From: Chitinophaga pinensis
Lineage (GTDB): Bacteria > Bacteroidota > Bacteroidia > Flavobacteriales_D > Crocinitomicaceae
NCBI GenBank assembly: GCA_945870115.1
Contig: CAMBRH010000072.1
Span: 1 to 12,779 of the forward strand
DNA: 12,779 bases
Direction: 5' to 3'
The translations under genes were made by a program, and so were the position numbers. The notes beneath the pieces are model-generated. The model saw only the letters and a list, made by a program, of their open reading frames with translations. It did no database searches and had not been told where the DNA came from. Shown here in pieces: positions 1-6,868 of the stretch; the stretch's first letter is position 1; each line of letters opens with the position of its first letter.

Positions 1-68
1 CAATTGATGAGTTTTGCACCTATACTGGATTAAAAAGAGTGGATATCGAACCGTTTTTGAGAGATTGA
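1..68 (+). CDS. 3' end of an unidentified gene (partial)
   Basis: The reading frame starting at base 3 is open from the window edge to a TGA at 66-68. It gives a 21-residue tail that begins IDEFCTYTG and ends PFLRD. The peptide has ordinary composition and would be the C-terminus of a + strand gene lying mostly outside the window. I do not recognise the family. The segment is short enough that an open frame could occur by chance, and the convergent gene at 299-949 gives no functional clue. Confidence 0.35.
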   Translation, partial: IDEFCTYTGLKRVDIEPFLRD

Positions 69-298
69 ATAGTTTACACTCTCAAATAAAAGTCCTTACT
101 CTGATTGCTGAATAGTTTGATGTATTTTGTATTACTTTGCTATTTATATACATGTGATTCTATTCTTTAAAAGGAGCATATGAAAATAAAGTTAGATTTA
201 GGTTAGTTCCCTATTAGTAATATTAAGATGATGAAGTTATTAATCATAAATAGATCCTAACCATTTATCGTAACTAAATTCAGTTGACGAAAGAAAAT
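69..298. other. Convergent intergenic region, no gene identified
   Basis: These 230 bp lie between the tail of the + strand gene and the stop of the minus-strand membrane protein. I see no hairpin followed by a T-run that would serve as a terminator for either gene. The only translation-like signal is AAAAGGAG at 169-176, three bases before an ATG at 180, but that frame closes after eight codons (TAG at 204-206). No tRNA or structured RNA was recognised. Confidence 0.5.
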
Positions 299-949
299 TT
301 AAGTGCAATTTACTTTTTCATTTAAAAAGCAATGTAAATTTATTGCAAAAATCCACATCAAAAAAACAATAAAAGTTATTTTTTGAATAACAGGTAGAAA
401 AAAAATGAAGTAATTACTCATGTAAATAAGATAATTTAACAGAATTAGAAGTAAGCTTAAAAGACCTAAAAAAAATAGTTTTGTCAATTTATTTTTGTAA
501 AGTTCCCTAAATGTTCCTATCAAGGGAATAATGCTTAGAATTCCGCCTAAAGCAATTACTGAATCGTGAAAGGTTGTAAATAAAAAAAACAAAACAAACA
601 TCGCGCAAATCCCTGAGTATTTGATCATAATTTGATTAAACTTACTTTCGTGGAAAAATTTAGGGAGGTAGTACCAAAATAATGAAAGTGTAAAACATAG
701 AATTAGCATTCCAGTTAGTGCAATATTTCTAGCCTCATTCGTTTTCCCATTCTTAGCGTATTTTCCAGTCAAGTCGCACCAGTAATTATTTATCCAATCG
801 AATCCAATACTTTTCCCATCAAAATTGGAGCCACCTGGGTAATAAAGTGTTGCAAGAAAATAGAAAAAAATAAAAATAATAATGCCAAAAAGAGGTATAA
901 GCATCCAATTATTTTGTACTTTAATTATCTTTTTTTTATTTAGAAACAT
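299..949 (-). CDS. Polytopic membrane protein, DUF998-like
   Basis: A 216-residue, strongly hydrophobic protein with about six predicted membrane segments. These lie near residues 16-36, 77-95, 111-131, 133-147, 155-177 and 180-205. After the first segment is an extracytoplasmic-looking stretch with YPGGS (38-42) and GFDWINNYWCDL (49-60). This motif pair is characteristic, as I recall, of a family of uncharacterised Bacteroidota membrane proteins related to DUF998. No catalytic motif is visible. The start at 949 has an adenine-rich leader and no Shine-Dalgarno; Met16 is a possible alternative but would trim the first membrane segment. It lies 123 bp downstream of mlaD on the same strand, so co-transcription by read-through is possible but not shown. 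The family assignment is from motif recall. Confidence 0.75.
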   Translation of the reverse strand: MFLNKKKIIKVQNNWMLIPLFGIIIFIFFYFLATLYYPGGSNFDGKSIGFDWINNYWCDLTGKYAKNGKTNEARNIALTGMLILCFTLSLFWYYLPKFFHESKFNQIMIKYSGICAMFVLFFLFTTFHDSVIALGGILSIIPLIGTFRELYKNKLTKLFFLGLLSLLLILLNYLIYMSNYFIFFLPVIQKITFIVFLMWIFAINLHCFLNEKVNCT

Positions 950-1072
950 TTGTGTTTAAACTTTAAGTACTTGGTTCATTCAGTTTAACATGAAAGGCTC
1001 TTCAAACTTTATTTTGCTTAAATACTTGGAGCAATTGATTAATTGCCAAATATGATAGCACTCAAAAAAATA

Positions 1073-2047
1073 TTACTTCTTCGTTTCATTTTCTATTTTC
1101 TTTTGCCTTCTAAAATATTTTTTAAATGGCCAAGAATGCTTAAGAGCCTCCATATTTTGATTGAAGTTATCTGAAGCATCTTTAATGTTCTTCATACTTT
1201 CATTTAATTGATGCACAAATATTGTATCAGTTAACAAAGTACCGACATTTCCTTCACCATTTTTTATTTTTTTCGAAATGAAATGAAAATTGCCTGAAAT
1301 TAAAGCAACAGAATCACTGATTGAATTTATTTTTATAATTGTTTGATCTAATTTACGACTGAAATTATCATCAGTTACAAGCGAACCAATACTCCCTTTT
1401 CCAGATTTAACATTCTTCACTATTTTACTTAAATCACCTGTTAAAATCGCAGTATTATTTCCTGTAATCTTAAATTGTACCAAGGCACTTTTAACATTTT
1501 CGGCGATTGTTTCGTCAGAAAGCAATTTCCATAGTGAGTTATTTTGATTAAACTTCTCTGAGACACCTTTTAAATTTTCTGAAATTTCCTTTAAATTATC
1601 ATTGGTTACAAGGAGTGTTCGTAAAGCATTATCTATTTTTAATGGATTTATTGTTTGCATAATATCACCCTCTTTAATATTTTTAGCTAATTTTTTTTGA
1701 GGAGAAATATTAATTAGTTTATTTCCTAGAAGGCCATCCGTTCCAATTGTAACTAGCGCATTTTGCTTGATGAATTTTGTAAGAGCCAAGTCAATTGTAA
1801 ACTCAACTTGAATAGTACTATCCGAAATAGGAGAAATTTGTGTTACCATACCTACATTTATTCCGTTGTAACGCACATTATTGCCAGGCATCAAGCCTCC
1901 AACATCATCAAAAATAGCTTTAACGTTTATAGTGGAATGGAAAATATTTTTTTTACTTCCTATATAATACAATCCAAGTATTAACAAGGTTGTAGCTACA
2001 ATGACAAAAGCACCAAGTTTTGTTTTGTTAATTGATTCCGTCTTCAT
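1073..2047 (-). CDS. mlaD: MCE-domain substrate-binding protein of an Mla-type lipid transporter
   Basis: This 324-residue protein is the periplasmic lipid-binding component of an MlaEFD ABC transporter, which moves phospholipids between envelope membranes. A single N-terminal anchor (residues 12-29) is followed by one MCE domain (about 38-118). The domain carries the conserved VRYNGINVGMV (58-68) and IGTDGLLGNKL (101-111) segments. The C-terminal half is helical and contains repeats of a G(K/E)G-x-(I/V)G-x-L-(V/L)TD element at 216-226 and 264-274, plus a degenerate copy near 173-178 (WKLLSD). Such repeats are typical of MCE proteins with long helical barrels. The extreme C-terminus is basic (KKYFRRQKK). 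It is the last gene of mlaE-mlaF-mlaD and starts 2 bp after the mlaF stop, so translational coupling is likely. It is longer than the E. coli MlaD (about 180 residues), as is common in Bacteroidota. Confidence 0.92.
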   Translation of the reverse strand: MKTESINKTKLGAFVIVATTLLILGLYYIGSKKNIFHSTINVKAIFDDVGGLMPGNNVRYNGINVGMVTQISPISDSTIQVEFTIDLALTKFIKQNALVTIGTDGLLGNKLINISPQKKLAKNIKEGDIMQTINPLKIDNALRTLLVTNDNLKEISENLKGVSEKFNQNNSLWKLLSDETIAENVKSALVQFKITGNNTAILTGDLSKIVKNVKSGKGSIGSLVTDDNFSRKLDQTIIKINSISDSVALISGNFHFISKKIKNGEGNVGTLLTDTIFVHQLNESMKNIKDASDNFNQNMEALKHSWPFKKYFRRQKKIENETKK

Positions 2048-2049
2048 AA

Positions 2050-2802
2050 TTAATTGAAAAATTGTTGAATTTTTAAATCTTTAGAGTTACTTAACTCTTC
2101 ATAAGTTCCCATTGCATAACAAGTGCCGTCTATCAGCATAATGACTTTATTGGAGGTAATTTTTACACAATTCATATCATGAGAAATGATGATAGATGAA
2201 GTATTATATTTCTTCTGAATTTCTAACATCAAATTACTGATTTCTTTTCCAGTAATGGGGTCTAAGCCAGTAGTTGGCTCATCATATAAAATAATTTCAG
2301 GCTTAAGAATTAATGTTCTTGCTAAAGCAATTCGCTTGCGCATTCCTCCAGAGAGTTCTGCTGGCATCATATTAATTGTATCTTTTAAACCGACACTGTC
2401 AAGAGCTTCTATAATTAAATCATCAACTTTATCCATGTTTTCCCTTTGTAAATGCCTTCTCAATGGAAACTCTAAATTTTCCTTAATTGTCATAGAATCA
2501 TATAGTGCATTACTTTGAAAAAGAAAGCCAATTTTTACCCTCATTTCATCTAATTCTTCTTGAGATAGATCCATGATTTCTTTTCCAAAAACATTTATGC
2601 TACCTGCATCTTGTTTCATTAAGCCTATGATACATTTAATAAGTACCGATTTTCCAGAACCAGATTTCCCAAGTACAACCAGATTATCTCCTTTATGTAG
2701 TTCTAAATTAAAATCTTTAAGAACATTGTTATCACCGAAAGATTTTTTCAAGCCCTTAATATTTATGACAATTTGATCATTGCTATTGTTATTTTGTACC
2801 AT
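2050..2802 (-). CDS. mlaF: ABC transporter ATPase of an Mla-type lipid transporter
   Basis: A 250-residue cytoplasmic ATPase that powers the MlaE permease. All nucleotide-binding motifs are intact: Walker A GKSGSGKS (45-52), Q-loop around Gln96, ABC signature LSGGM (150-154), Walker B ILYDEP (171-176), D-loop GLDP (179-182) and switch histidine His208 (ISHD). The sequence around SGGMRKRIALARTL is typical of the MlaF/Ttg2A subfamily. The start at 2802 follows the mlaE stop by 9 bp. The Asn-rich N-terminus (MVQNNNSNDQ) precedes the first core strand, so a shorter start is not available. It lies in one operon with mlaE upstream and mlaD 2 bp downstream. No mlaB or mlaC homologue is present here, which is usual for Bacteroidota. 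Confidence 0.95.
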   Translation of the reverse strand: MVQNNNSNDQIVINIKGLKKSFGDNNVLKDFNLELHKGDNLVVLGKSGSGKSVLIKCIIGLMKQDAGSINVFGKEIMDLSQEELDEMRVKIGFLFQSNALYDSMTIKENLEFPLRRHLQRENMDKVDDLIIEALDSVGLKDTINMMPAELSGGMRKRIALARTLILKPEIILYDEPTTGLDPITGKEISNLMLEIQKKYNTSSIIISHDMNCVKITSNKVIMLIDGTCYAMGTYEELSNSKDLKIQQFFN

Positions 2803-2811
2803 AATAATTAT

Positions 2812-3579
2812 TTAAGTCATATCGAATAAATCAGTCAGTTGTGCAGCAATTAGATCAATGATAAAAACCACAAAAATCGCTGTTACAACAGCAGTATTTG
2901 CTGCTCTTCCGACACCCTGGGTTCCATTTTTGGTATTAAAACCTTTAAAACATCCAATAATACCAATTGCAAAACCAAAGAATAAGGATTTAATAATTGA
3001 AGGAAAGACATCTCCAAAAGTTAGTTTTTCAAAAATTTGATTGCAGTAAAGAGAAAAACTGACATCCTGCTTCATATTCACACCTAAAAAAGCGCCGTAC
3101 AAACTAATGGAATCGCTCATTATAATCAACAAGGGAACCATAAGCGTTGTTGCTAAAACTCTTGTTACTACTAAATATTTAAAAGGATTAGTTCCCGAAA
3201 CTTCCATTGCATCAATTTGTTCGGTAACTTTCATCGATCCAAGTTCAGCTCCTATTCCAGAACCAATCTTGCCAGCGCAAATAAGTGCAGTTATGACAGG
3301 AACAATTTCTCGAACTAATGAAACTGAGACAACAGATGGTAACCAAGATTCCGCTCCAAAAGCTTCCATAGAAGGATGCGATTGTATTGTGATAACTAAA
3401 CCAATTATTAAGCCTGTTATGGCAGCAAGAGGCAAGGTCTTATTGCCAATATAAAAACATTGATTAAGAAATTCTTTAAATTCATGTTTTGGTTTAAAAA
3501 TTTCACGGAAAAAGCGAAGAGTAAACTGAAAAAGTTCACCTGTTTCGGATAAAAATAATTGAAAAGATATTTTTTTCAT
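2812..3579 (-). CDS. mlaE: MlaE-family ABC permease
   Basis: A 255-residue inner-membrane permease of the MlaE/DUF140 family and the first gene of the mlaE-mlaF-mlaD operon. An amphipathic N-terminal region (1-45) precedes several hydrophobic segments at about 50-68, 85-105, 140-165, 195-215 and 232-252. The family-defining block is complete at 89-135: REIVPVITALICAGKIG, then ELGSMKVTEQIDAMEVSG and NPFKYLVVTRV. This is the region that contacts the ATPase. Length matches the family. A 365-bp upstream gap should contain the operon promoter. The best candidate -7 box, a TATGTCTG variant at 3628-3621, is weak. Confidence 0.95.
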   Translation of the reverse strand: MKKISFQLFLSETGELFQFTLRFFREIFKPKHEFKEFLNQCFYIGNKTLPLAAITGLIIGLVITIQSHPSMEAFGAESWLPSVVSVSLVREIVPVITALICAGKIGSGIGAELGSMKVTEQIDAMEVSGTNPFKYLVVTRVLATTLMVPLLIIMSDSISLYGAFLGVNMKQDVSFSLYCNQIFEKLTFGDVFPSIIKSLFFGFAIGIIGCFKGFNTKNGTQGVGRAANTAVVTAIFVVFIIDLIAAQLTDLFDMT

Positions 3580-3944
3580 TTCAAATGATTAATATGACGT
3601 TTATCTGTTTGATTATTTTTCAGACATACTATTTAAGTTGATAGATCGGTTCTGTTTTTTAATTTTAAGTGAAATAATTTGAAATAATCAAAAAGCCAAA
3701 CAATTTGTGCAAAAAAACATAAAAGGAATAACAGTAAAAAAACATAAGATTTTGATTGAAATTTATATACCGTTTACTATATAAATGCTTGCTCCAAAAC
3801 TTAAACTAGAAGAAAATACAGATTGGCTGAAGTTCATACCAAATATTGGCCTCTACTAATGAAAGTAAAAAAGCCCAAGGTTTATTTTGGGCTTATATAT
3901 GAGTCTATTAACTAAATTACACAAAAATTAATACCTCACTTGAA
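3580..3944. other. Intergenic region between hsp20 and the mla operon
   Basis: These 365 bp hold the hsp20 terminator (3865-3894) and presumably the mlaE promoter near 3600-3650. I could not identify that promoter with confidence. No TGA-N6-TCA operator of the type found at the neighbouring stress promoters is present; the nearest resemblances have spacers of 5 or 7 bases. A 24-codon + strand frame (3785-3859) is open but has no supporting signals. Confidence 0.5.
3865..3894 (-). terminator. Rho-independent terminator of hsp20
   Basis: A perfect 8-bp stem, AAGCCCAA (3871-3878) paired with TTGGGCTT (3887-3894), encloses an 8-base loop. On the minus strand the stem is followed by a run of T (six T from 3872 to 3867, within TTTTTTAC). 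It lies about 50 bp past the hsp20 stop. The AAGCCC/GGGCTTTTTT form is the common Bacteroidota terminator. The + strand side lacks a T-run, so it acts for minus-strand transcripts. Confidence 0.85.
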
Positions 3945-4388
3945 CTATAAAACTTTAATCTCTTTTTTAAGAATTTTTTTTGCCTCCTCCTTTTTAGAAA
4001 CAATAAGTTTCAAAAGGCCATCACTGTATTTTGCATCTATTTTTTCTGAGTTAACAGTTTGTGGAAGCGTAAAAGACCTAGAAAACGAATTATATGAAAA
4101 CTCTTTTCGGGTGAAAAGTTCCTTTTCTTCATTTTTTTCGACTTCCTTTTCAGCACTAATTGTTAACATATCTCCTTCAATATCGATTTTGAAATCATTC
4201 TTTTTAAAGCCTGGTGCTGCAAATTCAATTTTGAAATCATTTTTATTTTCTTTGATATTTACAGCAGGGAGAGATTGTTCAAACTCTCTTTCAATCAAAC
4301 GGTTATTGAAAAAATTGTCGTTATTAAAAAAATCAGAAAATACAGAAGGAAAATGAAGTCCGTTGCTGTTTGTTTTTACTAGAGTCAT
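3945..4388 (-). CDS. Small heat-shock protein, Hsp20/alpha-crystallin family
   Basis: A 147-residue ATP-independent holdase chaperone that binds unfolding proteins in the cytoplasm. A short Phe/Asn-rich N-terminal arm (1-38) precedes the alpha-crystallin domain at about 41-133. The domain contains the conserved AAPGFKKNDFKIDIEG block (57-72) and the YSDGLLKLIV strand (121-130), which matches the family A-x-x-x-n-G-v-L signature. The tail ends KEIKVL, with an I-x-V anchor (144-146) of the kind used for oligomer assembly. It appears monocistronic: there is a candidate promoter at 4428-4435, upstream operators at 4459-4492 and a terminator at 3865-3894. The operators match those of the neighbouring usp, kinase and ppsA operons, so it is probably controlled by the receiver-CRP regulator rather than only by heat shock. 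Confidence 0.95.
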   Translation of the reverse strand: MTLVKTNSNGLHFPSVFSDFFNNDNFFNNRLIEREFEQSLPAVNIKENKNDFKIEFAAPGFKKNDFKIDIEGDMLTISAEKEVEKNEEKELFTRKEFSYNSFSRSFTLPQTVNSEKIDAKYSDGLLKLIVSKKEEAKKILKKEIKVL

Positions 4389-4427
4389 AATTTTTCATTT
4401 AAAAGATTAAACATTTATTTACTTGTA

Positions 4428-4435
4428 CAAATTTA
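4428..4435 (-). promoter_or_regulatory. hsp20 promoter, -7 box
   Basis: On the minus strand this reads TAAATTTG, a full match to the Bacteroidota -7 consensus TAnnTTTG. It lies 39 bp upstream of the hsp20 ATG, implying a leader of about 30-35 bases. Nineteen bases upstream is TTTC (4458-4455), a 3-of-4 match to the -33 TTTG box. Confidence 0.55.
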
Positions 4436-4458
4436 AGTTCATTTCATGTGCATCGAAA

Positions 4459-4470
4459 TGATCTTTATTA
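4459..4470 (-). promoter_or_regulatory. Proximal CRP/FNR-type half-conserved operator at hsp20
   Basis: On the minus strand this reads TAATAAAGATCA. The promoter-proximal half (ATCA) is perfect and the distal half has one mismatch to TGAT. Its centre (4464.5) is 36.5 bp from the last G of the -7 box. That is exactly where the usp promoter has a perfect copy, and 22 bp from the distal operator. Confidence 0.45.
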
Positions 4471-4480
4471 GTGAGGAGAC

Positions 4481-4492
4481 TGATTTTAGTCA
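4481..4492 (-). promoter_or_regulatory. Distal CRP/FNR-type operator at hsp20
   Basis: The minus strand reads TGACTAAAATCA, one base from a perfect TGAT-N4-ATCA palindrome, within a longer ACTGA-N6-TCAGT dyad (4479-4494). The centre (4486.5) lies 58.5 bp upstream of the last G of the -7 box. This is the same distance as at the usp, kinase and HMA-ppsA promoters. Confidence 0.65.
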
Positions 4493-4536
4493 GTATCAAT
4501 TCTGAAGTAAAGATTTTCCTTCTGAATTTTTAGATT

Positions 4537-5274
4537 CTAAAGTACATCTTCTTTTTCGCCATTGACCCATCTTTGCATCGTTAAACGTTCTGAGGGAGAT
4601 TGGTGTGTGCCATCAGCTAAAATATCTAAAAATCTGTCCCAAAGATTTTTTTTCTTACCAAACTCTTTTTTCATTTCCTCAACTGCTTTCAAATAATCCT
4701 TTTCATATTTATCTGCCCATTCAAATGTAAAATCTTCAGGAATATGGCTTGCTATGACTCGAGTAATCTCATCTAATTCACTCGGGGTATATTTTTCAAT
4801 CATCTCAAGTTCTAGTTTACAAGCTTCTACATGAGAAAGAAGTAAAGACATTATTATCTTTTCAAAATTACAAATATCTTTTTCCCAATGTTGATGAACA
4901 CTTGCTGGCAGTATTTCGTATCCCAGTTTTTCTGATACTTCATACGATTTCTTCAATTTAGTTTTGCTAGCATTAAGTTGTTTCCATAATTCTATGGAAT
5001 CTGTTCTTTTTTTTATTTCAATTTTTTCTCGAAGCAACCTTAAGCTTTCGTTAATAGACTCAATAGAATCACTAACTTCCTTTTGACTCATTTTCCAATT
5101 TTCTTGCTCTTTCTTTGAACAATGTGTTTCAATTGTCGATAATGCGTTTTTATTCAAACTATCGAGATCCTCTTCGATTTGTTTCATTTGTTCATAGTGT
5201 TTTTCCAAAGTCGTATTAAAATTCCTAATAGACAACAAGGCTCTTAGTTTCGAGTTATACATTTTTGTTTCCAT
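4537..5274 (-). CDS. Coiled-coil protein of unknown function
   Basis: A 245-residue, charged, soluble and almost entirely helical protein that I do not recognise as a named family. Heptad-like stretches run through residues 22-50, 62-115 and 185-210. A conserved-looking C-terminal motif, GTHQSPSERLTMQRWVNGE (222-240), follows the helices and resembles tails I associate with Bacteroidota stress-cluster proteins. There is no signal peptide or membrane segment. The start at 5274 is supported by an unusually strong AAGGAGG Shine-Dalgarno four bases upstream; Met5 would be 16 bases away. It lies 157 bp downstream of the 124-residue gene on the same strand. No operator of the neighbouring type precedes it, so it may be reached by read-through from the usp promoter or have its own. 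Confidence 0.8.
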   Translation of the reverse strand: METKMYNSKLRALLSIRNFNTTLEKHYEQMKQIEEDLDSLNKNALSTIETHCSKKEQENWKMSQKEVSDSIESINESLRLLREKIEIKKRTDSIELWKQLNASKTKLKKSYEVSEKLGYEILPASVHQHWEKDICNFEKIIMSLLLSHVEACKLELEMIEKYTPSELDEITRVIASHIPEDFTFEWADKYEKDYLKAVEEMKKEFGKKKNLWDRFLDILADGTHQSPSERLTMQRWVNGEKEDVL

Positions 5275-5276
5275 AA

Positions 5277-5288
5277 TTCCTCCTTTTT
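5277..5288 (-). promoter_or_regulatory. Strong ribosome binding site of the coiled-coil gene
   Basis: The minus strand reads AAAAAGGAGGAA, four bases from ending AATT before the ATG at 5274. A near-complete anti-16S match is unusual in this AT-rich Bacteroidota context, where the other genes here have adenine-rich leaders. It fixes the start choice. Confidence 0.6.
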
Positions 5289-5431
5289 AATATTGGTTAA
5301 TTATTCCTTAATTTGAATTTCAAATAGGTACTCACCTTGGTATTTACAAACATTTTATTAATAGTTAGCTTTTAAGTATTATTTCGAAAGAGAAAGTTTC
5401 AAATCGTCCTTTATAAGCTCTGAGCCTGTTT

Positions 5432-5806
5432 CTAGACTGTATTTTTTTGAAACAATATTCCTCCTTCAGAATTTTGAGCTTCCAAGGTCCAATTTTTAGT
5501 TTTTATAGTTTCTATCCATACATTTCCAGATTTCCGAAGTATTCTGACACCTAAGCCATAAACATCACCAAATCGTTGTTCTAATTCAGAAACTGTCATT
5601 TCTTTGTCAATAGTTATTTCTCCGGTATTATGCTCAGTTCTACATTCTCCTAAAGTTTTGTTGCTGAACTTGACAATTCTTGACGACGGAGGACCATCTT
5701 TAGTTTGAGGTTTTGAAAAAAACTCTAGTTTTAAAAAAGGATAAACTGCATTAAATTCCTCTTTAATACCGAAAATTTTTCTTCGGTCATTTATTAAAAT
5801 TTTCAT
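5432..5806 (-). CDS. Conserved-looking protein of unknown function, usp operon
   Basis: A 124-residue soluble protein with no signal peptide or membrane segment, whose fold I cannot assign. Visible features are an N-terminal MKILINDRRKIFGIKEEFN segment, a central TLGECRTEHNTGEITID (51-67), then TVSELEQRFGDVYGLGVRILRKSGNVWIET (71-100) and WTLEAQNSEGG (106-116). The alternating strand-helix-strand pattern and the RKSGNVWIET block look like a real conserved family. I have an impression of similar Bacteroidota proteins encoded next to universal stress proteins, but no function comes with it. It starts 27 bp after the usp stop, so it is probably the second gene of the usp operon and under the same operators. 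A single Cys (Cys55) lies in the GECR motif. Confidence 0.82.
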   Translation of the reverse strand: MKILINDRRKIFGIKEEFNAVYPFLKLEFFSKPQTKDGPPSSRIVKFSNKTLGECRTEHNTGEITIDKEMTVSELEQRFGDVYGLGVRILRKSGNVWIETIKTKNWTLEAQNSEGGILFQKNTV

Positions 5807-5833
5807 TATCTTTAATTATTAGTTATTTTTTTA

Positions 5834-6664
5834 TTATTCGTGAATGGTTAACAAGGGTACTCTGGAGTGAAAAGCCATTCTTTTTGTATTTGCTTCGTTA
5901 AATAAATTTTCTATCATCGTGTGTGTTTTTGGAATCATAACAAGCATATCAATTTTTTCTTCATCAATGAAATTATTAATGCCTTCAATTAAATCTTCAT
6001 TTTCAGATTTATGAAAAGTATGCTCAAATCCTTCCAAAATATGGTCTATCTTGTATCCTTCCACTTGTTTACTTAAATAGGGACTTGTTTCTAATTCTGG
6101 TACTACATTTAATAAATAAATATGTGCATTAAACAATTGAGCAATTTCTTTTAAAGGTCCAAGTACTTTCTTATTATTCATTTCTTCATAGTCACTTGCT
6201 AGTGCTATTTTTTTAATGTTTTTAAATTTTACATGTTTGTCAATTGCCAATACTGGACATTCTGATTTCTGGATTAATGAAGTTGTTGTGCTTCCAATAA
6301 GTTTTTCTCGAAGATAGCCAGCTCCTTCCATTCCCATTACGATTAAATCTACATGAAAATTTTGTGCGATATTATTTATCTCGTTAACAGTAAAACCAGT
6401 TGAAAACTTAGTTTCAATAGATAATTCAAGACCATATTTTTTGTGTAGTCTCGTTTCAATTTTTTTCAGCTCCTTTATAACTCTTTGACGTAAATCAGCG
6501 ATTGAATAAATAGAAGTAGCTTCTATTGATATCAGTGGAACTATTTCATCATATACATGAAACAAAATGAGTTTTGCTTTTGCGATTACAGCAATTTCAG
6601 CTGCGTAATCAATTGCATTAAGTGCAATTTTTGAAAAATCTGTTGGAACAAGAATTGTTTTCAT
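5834..6664 (-). CDS. Tandem-domain universal stress protein
   Basis: A 276-residue cytoplasmic protein with two UspA domains, about 1-142 and 149-276. The first begins MKTILVPTDFSKIALNAI and contains the complete nucleotide-binding motif G-2x-G-9x-G-S at Gly111, Gly114, Gly124 and Ser125, followed by the CPVLAID strand (136-142). It should therefore bind ATP. The second domain lacks those glycines (it reads VMIPKTHTMIENLF) and ends RVPLLTIHE, so it is probably a non-binding partner domain. This one-active, one-degenerate pairing is common in Bacteroidota Usp proteins. It is first in an operon with the 124-residue gene. Its promoter has two operators in register (6797-6808 and 6819-6830), the most complete set in the window, suggesting it is the strongest target of the receiver-CRP regulator. 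Confidence 0.94.
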   Translation of the reverse strand: MKTILVPTDFSKIALNAIDYAAEIAVIAKAKLILFHVYDEIVPLISIEATSIYSIADLRQRVIKELKKIETRLHKKYGLELSIETKFSTGFTVNEINNIAQNFHVDLIVMGMEGAGYLREKLIGSTTTSLIQKSECPVLAIDKHVKFKNIKKIALASDYEEMNNKKVLGPLKEIAQLFNAHIYLLNVVPELETSPYLSKQVEGYKIDHILEGFEHTFHKSENEDLIEGINNFIDEEKIDMLVMIPKTHTMIENLFNEANTKRMAFHSRVPLLTIHE

Positions 6665-6765
6665 AGTTTGAATCGTTTAAATAAATAACTAGCTAATTAA
6701 TATTAACAAAGAACCATTCGATAAAAGGAATTTTTAAGTACTTGTATTCCATCCACCAATTAGAA

Positions 6766-6773
6766 CAAAGGTA
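6766..6773 (-). promoter_or_regulatory. usp promoter, -7 box
   Basis: The minus strand reads TACCTTTG, a full match to TAnnTTTG. No -33 TTTG is found at the usual 19-21 bp distance. Instead an operator is centred 36.5 bp upstream of the final G, about -41 from the expected start point. This is the class II activator position, where a bound CRP-type protein replaces the upstream box. The implied leader is about 95 bases. Confidence 0.65.
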
Positions 6774-6796
6774 AGCCTGGTTGAAATATGCTGCTA

Positions 6797-6808
6797 TGAT
6801 AATAATCA
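6797..6808 (-). promoter_or_regulatory. Proximal CRP/FNR-type operator at usp
   Basis: The minus strand reads TGATTATTATCA, a perfect TGAT-N4-ATCA palindrome (9 of 10 to the FNR consensus TTGAT-N4-ATCAA). Its centre is 6802.5, or 36.5 bp from the last G of the -7 box and 22 bp from the distal operator. By eye it is one of only two perfect copies in the window, both intergenic. Confidence 0.72.
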
Positions 6809-6818
6809 AAGACGAATA

Positions 6819-6830
6819 TGATGTTTGTCA
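6819..6830 (-). promoter_or_regulatory. Distal CRP/FNR-type operator at usp
   Basis: The minus strand reads TGACAAACATCA, one base from the perfect palindrome. Its centre (6824.5) lies 58.5 bp from the last G of the -7 box. This matches the hsp20, kinase and HMA-ppsA promoters to the base. Confidence 0.65.
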
Positions 6831-6868
6831 ATGAGGAAAATAGGAAATATTTTGTGAATTTATGAATT

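Noticed and set aside
169..206. AAAAGGAG followed by an ATG at 180
   Set aside because: The frame ends after eight codons, the spacing of three bases is short, and no downstream gene on the + strand could use it as a leader.
962..1029. Direct repeat TTTAAGTACTTGG / CTTAAATACTTGG
   Set aside because: Two mismatches in 13 bases in AT-rich intergenic DNA, with no relation to a promoter box; probably chance.
1031..1046. GCAATT-N4-AATTGC hairpin after mlaD, considered as a terminator
   Set aside because: The stem is AT-rich and only 6 bp, and no T-run follows on the minus strand.
1053..1064. TGATAGCACTCA upstream of the 299-949 membrane protein, a one-mismatch relative of the operator
   Set aside because: No -7 box lies 58.5 or 36.5 bp away. 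The nearest candidate (CAAACTTTA from 1003) has the wrong internal spacing and is 55.5 bp from the centre.
3674..3690. TTTGA-N5-TCAAA dyad upstream of mlaE, considered as a regulon operator
   Set aside because: The spacer is 5 rather than 6 and no -7 box lies at the conserved distance, so the mla operon is not placed in the regulon.
3785..3859. 24-codon + strand frame (MLAPKLKLEENTDWLKF...) before the hsp20 terminator
   Set aside because: It is open and reads like protein, but it has no ribosome site, no promoter and no recognised family. It is too short to support without conservation data.
5311..5325. ATTTGA-N3-TCAAAT dyad upstream of the coiled-coil gene
   Set aside because: The spacer is too short for the CRP-type operator and no promoter box is in register; AT-rich symmetry of this size is common.
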